Shown in pieces: positions 26,110 through 34,626 of a stretch of DNA of 64,000 nucleotides. The position numbers were made by a program, and so were the translations under genes. This DNA is from CAYWMD01 sp964458575 (GTDB taxonomy: Bacteria > Verrucomicrobiota > Verrucomicrobiia > Limisphaerales > JADLHS01): NCBI GenBank assembly GCA_964458575.1, contig CAYWMD010000030.1:12476-76475 (forward strand), written 5' to 3'. The notes beneath the pieces were generated by a model. That model was not told where the DNA came from. It saw only the letters and a program-made list of their open reading frames with translations, and searched no databases. Each line of letters opens with the position of its first letter. Position 1 is the first letter of the stretch.

Positions 26110-27990
26110 GTGAAAACGACTAATCACACCGCATCCGGAGTGAAGGTCCTCCTGGGCATTGACGGCGGCGGCACCCGCACGGTGGCGCTGCTGGCCGACG
26201 AACAGGGGCGTTCCTTGCGCCGCCGCGAATTTGGCCCCGCCAACACCAAGCTGCTCACCCGCGTGCAACTCATCGCCCACTTTCGTACCATCGCGCGAGC
26301 CTTTCCGAAGCCAAGTGCGGTCGGCATCGGCGTGGCCGGCATCTGGACCGTACGCGAGGCGCACGAAGTTCGCGAAGCGGCGGCGGTTGCCTGGCCGAAT
26401 GTTCCGTGCCATGCGTCCAACGATTTGGAAATCGCATTGGAAGCGGCCAAAATAAAGTCCGCATCGCGGAGGTCAGCGGGTCGCTCACCGTTGCCGCAGG
26501 TTTTGATTCTCAGCGGCACCGGCTCGTGTTGCTTCGGCAAGGATGCCAAAGGCCGGGTCGTCAAAATGGGCGGCTGGGGTCATTTGCTCGGCGACAAGGG
26601 CAGTGGCTACGAAATCGGACTGCGCGCCCTCAAGGCCGTCGTTTACTACTATGACCGCGAAGCCCAATGGCCGCCGCTCGGCCGGCAATTGCTGCGGGCG
26701 CTGCAACTCAACGAGCCAACCGAGTTGATTGATTGGATTCATTCCGCTGGGAAGACAGACATCGCGGCGCTGGCCGCCGAGGTATTTGTAGCTTGGGAAC
26801 GCGGCGACAAAATCGCCGCCGATATTCTCGCGGGCGCCGCCGCCACGCTGGCGCAGGATGCCGTTCATTGCGCCGGGCAACTGGCCGCACGCAATCAGCC
26901 GGTTCAATTCGTTCTGGCCGGCGGCATCCTGCTCAAGCAGCCGCGCTTCGCCCGTGAACTCGCCCGTCGCCTGCGCAAGCTCCGGTCCAAGTGTTGTGTG
27001 ACGCCCCTGCCGCGGGAAAGCGTTTGGGGCGCCATCGAATTCGCTAGGGGCTTGATGAAGAACCTGCCCCGCCGAGGCGGTCGTCTGCATGGAATGACAC
27101 GGGGCGTCTCCTCGGACCTGGAACCGAGCGCTCCCTGCATCCGGTCAACCCGCATGTCTCCAACAGAGCAGCGCAACCCGCGCTCGATGAATTTGGATCG
27201 GCTGCCACTGGAGTCCGCGCTCAACTTGATGTGGTCTGAAGACGCGAAGACTTGTCGGGCGCTGATGGCCGTACGTCAGCCCACCGTTCGCGCGATCCAA
27301 GCCGTGGTCCGGGCGTTCAAACGCGGCGGACGGTTGTTCTACGTCGGGGCCGGCACGAGCGGTCGTCTGGGCGTGTTGGACGCGAGTGAATGCCCGGTGA
27401 CGTTCAGCACATCGCCGGACCTCGTGCAGGCGATTTTGTCGGGCGGCCAGACGGCCTTGTGGCAATCGGCGGAACTGGCTGAAGATGATTCCGAAGCCGG
27501 CGCACGCGCGATCAAGTTCCGCAGCGTTTCCGGCCGCGACACGGTGGTCGGCATTGCGGCCAGCGGGACGACACCCTTCGTCTGGGGCGCATTGGCCGAA
27601 GCCAAACGGCGACACGCCACGACGGTGCTCATCGCCTTCAACCCTTATTTAGAGATTCCGCGTGCGTTGCAACCGGACATCCGCATCACCCCCAACGTCG
27701 GCCCGGAACTTCTAACGGGCTCCACGCGTTTGAAGGCCGGCACGGCCACGAAGCTGATTCTGAATGCGCTGAGCACGCTGGCGATGGTGAAGCTGGGCAA
27801 GGTCGTGAGTAACTTGATGGTGGACGTGATACCGGCCAACGCAAAGCTACGCGACCGGGCGACGCGGATTGCTCAACAATTGACCGGAGCGGAACCGGCC
27901 GCAGCACGCGTAGCCCTGGAGCAGGAGCGGTGGATTGTCAAAAAGGCAATAACGCGGCTATCCGGCTCACGACTTCCTCGACGGGCTTGA
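26110..27990 (+). CDS. murQ: Fused amino-sugar kinase (BadF/MurK type) and MurNAc-6-phosphate etherase MurQ
   Basis: A single 626-residue chain joins two steps of peptidoglycan amino-sugar recycling. Residues 1 to about 340 are an ASKHA kinase of the BadF/BcrA N-acetylglucosamine kinase group (IDGGGTRT near 17, SGTGSCCFG, GGWGHLLGDKGSGYEIG, VLAGGILL). After a linker of about 20 residues, MurQ begins near residue 360 (MNLDRLPLESALN). It has VGAGTSGRLGVLDASECP with the catalytic Glu, LAEDDSEAGA with the second Glu, IAASGTTPFVWG and LTGSTRLKAGTATK. The MurQ part lacks about 30 C-terminal residues of E. coli MurQ. Start chosen at GTG 26110; TTG 26050 and GTG 26140 are alternatives. The 3' end overlaps the convergent YIP1 gene by 53 bases. 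Confidence 0.88.
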   Translation: MKTTNHTASGVKVLLGIDGGGTRTVALLADEQGRSLRRREFGPANTKLLTRVQLIAHFRTIARAFPKPSAVGIGVAGIWTVREAHEVREAAAVAWPNVPCHASNDLEIALEAAKIKSASRRSAGRSPLPQVLILSGTGSCCFGKDAKGRVVKMGGWGHLLGDKGSGYEIGLRALKAVVYYYDREAQWPPLGRQLLRALQLNEPTELIDWIHSAGKTDIAALAAEVFVAWERGDKIAADILAGAAATLAQDAVHCAGQLAARNQPVQFVLAGGILLKQPRFARELARRLRKLRSKCCVTPLPRESVWGAIEFARGLMKNLPRRGGRLHGMTRGVSSDLEPSAPCIRSTRMSPTEQRNPRSMNLDRLPLESALNLMWSEDAKTCRALMAVRQPTVRAIQAVVRAFKRGGRLFYVGAGTSGRLGVLDASECPVTFSTSPDLVQAILSGGQTALWQSAELAEDDSEAGARAIKFRSVSGRDTVVGIAASGTTPFVWGALAEAKRRHATTVLIAFNPYLEIPRALQPDIRITPNVGPELLTGSTRLKAGTATKLILNALSTLAMVKLGKVVSNLMVDVIPANAKLRDRATRIAQQLTGAEPAAARVALEQERWIVKKAITRLSGSRLPRRA

Positions 27991-28564
27991 AGTAACCCTG
28001 GAGATACCAGGCCGTGACGAACCGTGCCAGACCGGTGATGATCACCAGCAGCAGTGAACTCATGAAGTACAGGCCGAATGCGTGCGGGGGGTCCGGCATC
28101 ATCACTCGCGGAACTCCCTGATAGAGCACGGACACACACAGCACAATGCCAATGGCCCAGGTCGCCCACGGACCGGGCGACGGCGGCGCATCGAGCAGGC
28201 GGAGCAGGAACAGCGGGCTTAGCCCGTAAGCAACCGTCGTGAACGCCTGCGCAAACGTATGCCGTCCGTGAAAGGTTTCACCGAGCGCCTTGATGATTTT
28301 GGCCGCCACCAGCACCAGGACAAACGATAGCAGCGCGTTCGTGACTTCATAAACCACCGCTTCGCCGATGGTGAAGTGCTTCAGATAAGCCATGTCCTTT
28401 TGCGCCCGACCCCAACGCACCAATCCGAAGCCTTCCGCCGCGGCGCTCAACAACACCATCGGGGTCAGGTAGGCAAAAAAAACAAACGCCAGACTGCGCT
28501 GGGCTTTCACGACCCGATCCCACGCCTGCGCCGGCTCAAAAATCAGCAACAAAGCCTTAATCAT
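27938..28564 (-). CDS. YIP1-domain membrane protein
   Basis: A 208-residue inner-membrane protein with five or so predicted helices (about residues 26-46, 72-90, 108-125, 133-150 and 168-190). The N-terminal IFEPAQAWDRV amphipathic segment before the first helix is typical of bacterial YIP1-family proteins. These proteins have no settled biochemical role. It converges on and overlaps the 3' end of the kinase-murQ gene. Nothing in the sequence points to a specific partner. Confidence 0.8.
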   Translation of the reverse strand: MIKALLLIFEPAQAWDRVVKAQRSLAFVFFAYLTPMVLLSAAAEGFGLVRWGRAQKDMAYLKHFTIGEAVVYEVTNALLSFVLVLVAAKIIKALGETFHGRHTFAQAFTTVAYGLSPLFLLRLLDAPPSPGPWATWAIGIVLCVSVLYQGVPRVMMPDPPHAFGLYFMSSLLLVIITGLARFVTAWYLQGYFKPVEEVVSRIAALLPF

Positions 28565-28849
28565 GCGGGCGGCAGTGTCGCTGCGAAACCGGCGTCTGAC
28601 AATGAAATACGCATCCCGCGCGATGCGACACAGCCCGAAATACTGACCGGGATGCTGAGTTGAAGTTCAAAAAAAATGCCGCCAAATCCCCTAAACGTGC
28701 GAATCGGCTAGATTGGAGAGTCAGGGTGAGCGCGGGCGTTGAAACAAACTCGCAGTCGGAGCGCGAACTTCAGGGCGCTTCAGCGGACGAAGGTGAAGGA
28801 GGCGGCGATTTCAATTCGGACGGGGAAGCGGCGGGAACGACGCGCGCGA

Positions 28850-30226
28850 CTACCGATTCAGTTGAATCGCCCTCGTTCGTCGGTTGCGGGTTTGCATGGT
28901 CGTAATTCCTTTTTCGTCGAAACCAAGTTCGTGAAGGAAGCATACTTCCAAAAGTAGTCCTAACTGTTCGGCTTTGAGCCAAATACCCTTCCAATCTTTC
29001 TCAGCGGAATGATTTTCGGCCGTCGAATCTGGATGGGTAAGCAGATTCCGTTGGTCGGCCACATCGCTTGCGAACTGTGCTGGCTCGCCCAAAAACGGTT
29101 TCACGATGGCGATAAATTTCTCGCAGATATCCTGCACCCGCTTTCGCAGTGAAAACTCGTGCAGGTATTTCAGTTTGTTCTTCAAACTCGCTCTGAAATC
29201 CGCATTGACGTTTGCAGGAATGGCTTCCCACAGAATTCTTTGGAGTCCTTTTCGGTATTCTTCGTCTAATTGATATTTTCCACCGACGAAAGCGCGGTGA
29301 TAGGCCTCGATCGCGTGTGCCAGAGCAAGGAATCGCTGGTTCACAAACATATCGCGATGGTAAAACGTTGAGAAATAAAGGTCGCAAACTGGATTGAGCA
29401 GTTCATGTTTCTCAAAGAATCGCTGGACATAAACCGACGGGTCGGGCTGCAAATCCGCCAGACAGAACTGCATGTCGTGAGGAATCAACTTTTCCTTCTT
29501 TGTCTTTTCTGCCGAAACTCTCCTGATTATTTCAAACTCCTCGAAAATCTCCTGACCTTGAATTATTTGCTTGGGTTTATCCAGCCGAGCCGTAATTGAA
29601 AGCGCATAAACCGGCTGACAGACAGCTAACGCGACGAAGTGCTGAAATTTGTGGATTCTATCTTCGAAACAGTCATACACGGTGAGCTTTTCCGATTCCA
29701 GCGTAAAGAAACATTCTTCCGACATCTTGCAATCACCGTAGCCAGGTGACAGATGTCCCGTGAACTCCAGCGTCAGTTTCAAGTCGCCGCACGAACCGAG
29801 AGGAATATCCGACAGCATTTTCTGGCTGACGAGCCATGCTTTTTCTTTGTGTTCGACTGCAATTCCTGTCGTCCAGGCCCACTCGTGAAGATGGCTTAGT
29901 TTAGCCGTAACCTTTGCGAACTTCATCTGTTCGGGAGACTCGAAGTGTCCACCGACAACGCCGAAGTAAGAGGAAACTTCAGCCACGCGCGCACCGGGAA
30001 GGTGCATTGTTAGATTCTTTGCGTGGCAATCAAACAGGGTGATTGGCTTTCCTCTTACGGTCATTCCCCAAACCGTGAACGGATCTCTCGTCGCATCGTG
30101 AAAGAAATAATCCAGCAGGCTCAACGATGCTCCGTTGACCGGACCGTAAGTGATTTCGCCTGATAGCTGTTTCTCAGGTTCAGCCGGAAGCCACCAGAGG
30201 CCTTTGATTGTTATCGGTTCGTTCAT
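28850..30226 (-). CDS. apeA: ApeA-like HEPN anti-phage defence protein
   Basis: A 458-residue single-gene defence protein of the ApeA type. The N-terminus (IKGLWWLPAEPEKQLSGEIT) matches the ApeA N-terminal domain. The last third is a HEPN-like helical domain with the RNase-type R-x4-H motif RNLLTH at residues about 393-398. HEPN proteins of this group are thought to cleave RNA in infected cells. The ATG at 30226 is preferred; a TTG seven codons upstream is open too. Its base composition is visibly more AT-rich than the neighbouring genes, a sign of transfer. It begins 18 bases beyond a partial copy of the gltX 3' end. No restriction or toxin-antitoxin partner is adjacent. Confidence 0.83.
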   Translation of the reverse strand: MNEPITIKGLWWLPAEPEKQLSGEITYGPVNGASLSLLDYFFHDATRDPFTVWGMTVRGKPITLFDCHAKNLTMHLPGARVAEVSSYFGVVGGHFESPEQMKFAKVTAKLSHLHEWAWTTGIAVEHKEKAWLVSQKMLSDIPLGSCGDLKLTLEFTGHLSPGYGDCKMSEECFFTLESEKLTVYDCFEDRIHKFQHFVALAVCQPVYALSITARLDKPKQIIQGQEIFEEFEIIRRVSAEKTKKEKLIPHDMQFCLADLQPDPSVYVQRFFEKHELLNPVCDLYFSTFYHRDMFVNQRFLALAHAIEAYHRAFVGGKYQLDEEYRKGLQRILWEAIPANVNADFRASLKNKLKYLHEFSLRKRVQDICEKFIAIVKPFLGEPAQFASDVADQRNLLTHPDSTAENHSAEKDWKGIWLKAEQLGLLLEVCFLHELGFDEKGITTMQTRNRRTRAIQLNR

Positions 30227-30243
30227 TCGGGCGCAAAGCTCTT

Positions 30244-30366
30244 TCAATCCTCCGCATCACCTTCTCCTTCGCCATCACCTCCAGCAAATGATACAGGCTC
30301 GGGCCGGAGGGGTTGCCGGTGACGGCGAGCCGGACGGGATGCACCAACACGCCACCTTTCACGCCG
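30244..30366 (-). pseudogene. Partial duplicate of the gltX 3' end
   Basis: These 123 bases align without gaps to 30662-30784 in gltX (offset 418), with seven mismatches by eye (about 94%). Translated on the minus strand it gives the last about 40 codons of a glutamyl-tRNA synthetase, including VRLAVTGNPSGPSLYHLLEV, in an intact frame that then runs on into unrelated sequence. It is a truncated second copy, either foreign or duplicated, lying between a small gene and apeA. Confidence 0.85.
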
Positions 30367-30598
30367 CTTTGGGCGCCGAAATGTCCTCGATACTCGCGAT
30401 GTAAAGCAGAGAACACCGTCGCGTGAGCGAAACCATTCCCTCGGCGTCTGGATCAAGGCCGATCTCGACCGAATCCCGCAGCACCCACGCTGAATCGTGA
30501 TTGGCAATGTCGTAAGCATCCCCGCTCGACATTTTGATGCGGAACGGGCGGAACGGTTTTTGATCCAGCCTTTCTTTGAGAACTTTCGCTGTGAACAT
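30359..30598 (-). CDS. Small conserved protein of unknown function
   Basis: A 79-residue soluble protein with KPFRPFRIKMSSGDAYDI near the N-terminus and a likely small beta fold. Proteins with this opening pattern (a phrase like QKPFRPFRI..SSG..) are common, unnamed, in Planctomycetota and Verrucomicrobiota. It lies 38 bp downstream of gltX and its last 8 bases enter the gltX duplicate. No function can be assigned. Confidence 0.65.
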   Translation of the reverse strand: MFTAKVLKERLDQKPFRPFRIKMSSGDAYDIANHDSAWVLRDSVEIGLDPDAEGMVSLTRRCSLLYIASIEDISAPKAA

Positions 30599-30636
30599 AG
30601 TGGTTCAGTAAGGCGGCTTAGGAGCTTTGTCAAACC

Positions 30637-31983
30637 TCATCCAAAGTGAACAAATGACTTCTCAATCCTCCCCAGCACCTTCTCCTTCCCCATCACCTCC
30701 AGCAAATGATACAGGCTCGGGCCGGAGGGGTTGCCGGTGACGGCGAGGCGGACGGGATGCACCAGCACGCCGGCTTTCACGCCGAGTTCGGTGGCCGTGG
30801 CTTTCAACGCGGCCTCGAGGGTGGCGGCGTTGAACGGGGCGGCGGCGGCGAAGGCGGCGCGGAGTTTTTCGAGTCGCGGTTTGTTTTCAGGCACGAAACT
30901 TTTCTTCGCGGCTTCGGGGTCGTAGGTGATTTCGTCGTGGAAATAAAATCCGCCATACGCCGGCAGTTCGCTGAAGATTTTGATTTTGCCTTTGCACGTG
31001 TCCAGCGCAGCTTTCACGTAGGCCACGGCGAATCTGTTGGTGTCAATGCCGGCCTTCGCCAGCGCGTGAACACACATTTCGTAGAAGCGGTCGTCGGGCA
31101 ACTCGCGGCAGTATTCGCCTTGCAGCCAGGTGAGTTTTTCAAAATCGAACTTGGCGTTGTGCCGGAGAATTTGCGGCAGGTCAAAGCGCTCCACGACTTC
31201 GGCGAGGGAAAGTTTTTCGGTGTTGTCCTTGGGCGACCAGCCGAGGAGGCAGAGGTAATTCGTCACGGCCTCCGGAAGGAAACCTTCCTCCAGATACGTT
31301 GTGAGCGACGCGCCGCGGTCGCGTTTGCTCATCTTGCTGCCATCGGCGTTCAGAATGAGCGGGATGTGCGCGTAATGCGGCGGTTGCACGCCGAATGCCT
31401 TGAAGAGCGCGATGTGTTTGGCGGTGTTGCTGAGGTGATCCTCGCCACGAATGACGTGCGTGATGCCCATCTCGAGATCGTCCACCACGTTGACGAAGTG
31501 GAACACGGGCTGACCGTCGCTGCGGACGATGACAAAGTCGGGATCGGCCTCTTCGCGATCGGTGAGTTTGCGGAGTACGTCGCCAACGACAAGGTCGGGA
31601 ATGAGAATCGGCTCGCGCTGCATCTTGAACTTGATCGCGCCTTCGTGTTCGTAAGCGAGGCCGTGGGAGAGGAGCGCTTCGACGCGGCGCTGGTAGTTCT
31701 CGCGGCGCTGCGATTGAAAATACGGGCCGCGGTCACCCTTGCACGGGCCGGTGGCGTCACTGGTGAGCGGACCTTCGTCCCACGCAAGACCGAGCCAACG
31801 GAGCCCGTTGAGAATGACATCCACGGCTTCCTGCGTGTTGCGCGCGGCATCGGTGTCTTCGATGCGCAGCACGAACGTGCCGCCGGTGTGGCGGGCGTAC
31901 AGCCAGGTGAACAAAGCGGTGCGGGCGCCGCCGATGTGCAGGTAACCGGTGGGCGATGGGGCAAAGCGAACACGAACTTTCAT
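30637..31983 (-). CDS. gltX: GltX, glutamyl-tRNA synthetase
   Basis: Charges tRNA-Glu (and possibly tRNA-Gln, depending on the lineage) with glutamate. The 448-residue product opens MKVRVRFAPSPTGYLHIGGART with the HIGH-type motif. It then has VIRGEDHLSNTAKHI and the KMSKS equivalent DGSKMSKRDRGASL at about residue 240, with the anticodon-binding domain in the C-terminal third (TWLQGEYCRELP). It is complete. Its last codons are copied at 30244-30366. It diverges from the secreted glycan-active gene at 32196. Confidence 0.96.
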   Translation of the reverse strand: MKVRVRFAPSPTGYLHIGGARTALFTWLYARHTGGTFVLRIEDTDAARNTQEAVDVILNGLRWLGLAWDEGPLTSDATGPCKGDRGPYFQSQRRENYQRRVEALLSHGLAYEHEGAIKFKMQREPILIPDLVVGDVLRKLTDREEADPDFVIVRSDGQPVFHFVNVVDDLEMGITHVIRGEDHLSNTAKHIALFKAFGVQPPHYAHIPLILNADGSKMSKRDRGASLTTYLEEGFLPEAVTNYLCLLGWSPKDNTEKLSLAEVVERFDLPQILRHNAKFDFEKLTWLQGEYCRELPDDRFYEMCVHALAKAGIDTNRFAVAYVKAALDTCKGKIKIFSELPAYGGFYFHDEITYDPEAAKKSFVPENKPRLEKLRAAFAAAAPFNAATLEAALKATATELGVKAGVLVHPVRLAVTGNPSGPSLYHLLEVMGKEKVLGRIEKSFVHFG

Positions 31984-32195
31984 GGGGACAATCTAACCAC
32001 GAATGTCGCGGATGGACACGGATAAAAATTCGGCGCGCGACCGTCCCGGTCGCAGCGGCCACGAGATTTCGGATCAACTCAGATATTCCGTCAACTTGTC
32101 CAAACAACGTGCTGCGGCCCGGAGTGCCGCGCGCCGACATAGCGGATTCTCACTCCGCGATGGACTCCAAAACAAATCTCAACTAAACCATCGCC
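31984..32195. other. Divergent promoter region with repeat-like sequence
   Basis: The region holds CCACGAATGTCGCGGATGG and GACACGGAT near 31996-32022, in the style of the short direct repeats common between genes in these genomes. A hairpin GCGGA/TCCGC with a 7-base loop lies at 32142-32158. No gene is seen. Promoters of gltX and of the secreted protein should be here but were not resolved. Confidence 0.4.
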
Positions 32196-34625
32196 ATGCT
32201 TGGCTCGCGCCTGACTTTGATCTTGTCCCTCTGCGTTTTGAATCTGACGCCGCCGGCTTTGGCCCAGGCAAAGAACGATGAGACCCACCGCATGCGGTTG
32301 CTTCTGAACAAACGCACGCTGGTCGTTGATGCGAACCAACCGGCGTATCTCAATCACGCAGTGGAAGATCTCCGGACCTACCTGAAGGAAATCACCGGGC
32401 ATGACGCAACAACCAAAACGACATTGCCCAAAGGAAAATCTCCCTTGCTCGTCATTGGTTCGATGGGGGCCGCACAGGTTTTAGGTGAATCGTCGTCATT
32501 GGCCGACCTTGGCGACGAAGGATTCGTCCTCAAATCAGTCGTGAAAGATGGCCGGGATTGCCTCGTCGTCAGCGGCCCCGGGCCAAAGGGCAGCAAGTTC
32601 GCCGTTTACGAATTGATGAAGCTGATTCGTGCCGATGGCAAGAAGGCCTACCTCGATGGGCCGGTTGATAAACGCAGCGTGCCGTCCTTCAGCGTGCGCG
32701 GGATGCACTTGAACGGCTGGCCGTTCAAACATCCTTACTCGTTCCGAAGCTGGCGCGAGGCGGATTGGAAGCGGTACGCGGACATTCTTTCCTATCAGGG
32801 AGTGAACCTGTTTTACATCTGGCCGTTCATGGAAATCATTCCCCTGCCCTTGTCCAAGGAGGACGAGGAATATTTGCAGGAGTTTCGGCGGGTCGTGGAT
32901 TACGCGCAACGCGAGCACGGGATGCAGGTGTGGTTGATGCAAAGCGCGAACCGCGTCGCGACAACGAATCTGAATGTGGCGGACCCGCGCAACCGGCCAT
33001 ACTGGCGTTACGACTTTCAAGTGGACCAGAACCCCGGTGACCCGCAGCAGTTTCAGAAGATCATGGACGCGCGCGAGGCGCTTTACCGGATCGTGAACAA
33101 CGTGGACGGCGTTTGCACGATTGACTCCGATCCGGGCGGTTGGAAGGGCAGCACCATTGGTGAATACATCCAAATCTTGCGCGGTTGCCGGGCGTTGCTC
33201 GACAAACACAACATCCACAAGTCCGACACCAAGCTGATCAACTGGCTCTGGTTCGGTTGGGGTCACACCAAGCCGGCATTCGACGTCGAACGTCAGCGGC
33301 AAACCATACGGGAGTTCAAACGCGATCTGCCCGAGCCTTGGCTGCTGGTTGCCGGTTACGATGCGTTGCTGCCGATGTGCCGCGAGGAAGGCGTGCTGCC
33401 CAAGACCATTTTCCTCCGCTACGGCGCGATCGAGGACGAGCCTTCCTACCCCGGCACGCAACTGGGTTTCAACTCCATCAAACGAGTTTTCGATGTGCTC
33501 AAAGATTACCCGGAGATGGCGGCTGGTTGGGGCAAATCAAATGGCGTGATGGGCAACGTCCAATGTCCGTTAGTCCAATTTCCGAACGTGTTTCATTTCC
33601 TGAACAGCGCCTGGGACGACAACTATCGCAACCGCAGTCGGAGCAATATTTTGATGGATCTCGCAACCCAGTTGCACTTTGAGAATCGCCAGCTGCTGGC
33701 TGATTGTTTCGCGGCGATCAAGGAGCCGAATCCGGACAAGGTGGAAGCTCTCGCCGGGCAGCTTGAGCGTCTGATTGAATCCAGAAAGCTCGGACGGCCC
33801 GGCGTCCTCGCGCGCAAAATTTTTCCTGATCATACCAGCATCGCAAGAAACCTGGTGCTGCAACTGAGGTTCAACGCGGCCCAAGCCCGATTTTTCCGCG
33901 ACGTGGGCTCAGCAACGACCGAGGCCGATTACCGAAAGCTATTTGAGTCCTGCCTTGAAGCCTACCTGAACTGGGACAACGCCACCGGCTGGCACGATCT
34001 GTGGGGCAAGAATTGGGGCATCGCGGGCACGCCATTCTTTCGGGAGGCGCGGCTGCCAAGGGCGATTGTTGCCCTCAAGCAAACGCTCGGTAGTGATGAA
34101 ACGCTCAATGCATTTTTCGACGACATGGGCAGCCGCCTTTCGCAGCGGCACAGCGAGCAAAGCGTGAATGACCATTGCCTCTGGTTCTTGAAGGAAATCG
34201 CCCGCACGGCCAGCGCCACCGTGATCACGAGTCTCGCCCAGAAGGCCACGGTGACCGTATCCCAGGAGCCAAACACCCAGGTCTATCCCGCGAGCCACGC
34301 GAATGACGGCACGCTGAACACGCTTTACTGGCCGGGCGCGTTGACCGACAACAACCACGAATGGATTCAGTTGATCTGGAACTCGCCGCAATCGTTCCGG
34401 CAGGTGAAGGTTTACTTCCTCAAGCATCCTTCGATGATCGGTCGAACCATCCACCTGCAAAAGGAAACAGCTCCGGGGGTGTGGCAGGACTTGGCGACGA
34501 GCGTGATTAAAGACGAGCCGAAAGCGCATCAGGCGATTGCGACCTTCGAACTCACCCCGCCTGTCACGCTGGACAAAGTGCGCGTCGTCAATCTGCTGGA
34601 CCTTTACGAAATTGAAATTCACTGA
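32196..34625 (+). CDS. Secreted glycoside hydrolase-like protein (GH67/GH20-type N-domain) with F5/8-like C-domain
   Basis: An 809-residue exported protein: signal peptide residues 1-23 (LNLTPPALAQA). Then comes an N-terminal domain (about 30-150) like the one before the barrel in alpha-glucuronidases and hexosaminidases (LNHAVEDLRTYLKEITG, PLLVIGS). A TIM-barrel-like region follows (about 165-480; FSVRGMHLNGWPF, GVNLFYIWPFMEI, CTIDSDPGGW, INWLWFGWGH), then a helical part. A C-terminal discoidin/F5/8-type domain lies at about 670-809 (VYPASHANDG, EWIQLIWNSPQSFRQVKVY). The GH family and substrate cannot be fixed. It is followed one base later by a second secreted glycan-active gene, so the two form an operon. 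Confidence 0.75.
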   Translation: MLGSRLTLILSLCVLNLTPPALAQAKNDETHRMRLLLNKRTLVVDANQPAYLNHAVEDLRTYLKEITGHDATTKTTLPKGKSPLLVIGSMGAAQVLGESSSLADLGDEGFVLKSVVKDGRDCLVVSGPGPKGSKFAVYELMKLIRADGKKAYLDGPVDKRSVPSFSVRGMHLNGWPFKHPYSFRSWREADWKRYADILSYQGVNLFYIWPFMEIIPLPLSKEDEEYLQEFRRVVDYAQREHGMQVWLMQSANRVATTNLNVADPRNRPYWRYDFQVDQNPGDPQQFQKIMDAREALYRIVNNVDGVCTIDSDPGGWKGSTIGEYIQILRGCRALLDKHNIHKSDTKLINWLWFGWGHTKPAFDVERQRQTIREFKRDLPEPWLLVAGYDALLPMCREEGVLPKTIFLRYGAIEDEPSYPGTQLGFNSIKRVFDVLKDYPEMAAGWGKSNGVMGNVQCPLVQFPNVFHFLNSAWDDNYRNRSRSNILMDLATQLHFENRQLLADCFAAIKEPNPDKVEALAGQLERLIESRKLGRPGVLARKIFPDHTSIARNLVLQLRFNAAQARFFRDVGSATTEADYRKLFESCLEAYLNWDNATGWHDLWGKNWGIAGTPFFREARLPRAIVALKQTLGSDETLNAFFDDMGSRLSQRHSEQSVNDHCLWFLKEIARTASATVITSLAQKATVTVSQEPNTQVYPASHANDGTLNTLYWPGALTDNNHEWIQLIWNSPQSFRQVKVYFLKHPSMIGRTIHLQKETAPGVWQDLATSVIKDEPKAHQAIATFELTPPVTLDKVRVVNLLDLYEIEIH

Positions 34626-34626
34626 C

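Noticed and set aside
30706..32025. A 439-codon plus-strand frame opposite gltX
   Set aside because: Antisense to gltX; the translation is low in natural motifs and rich in Val/Ala/Glu repeats.
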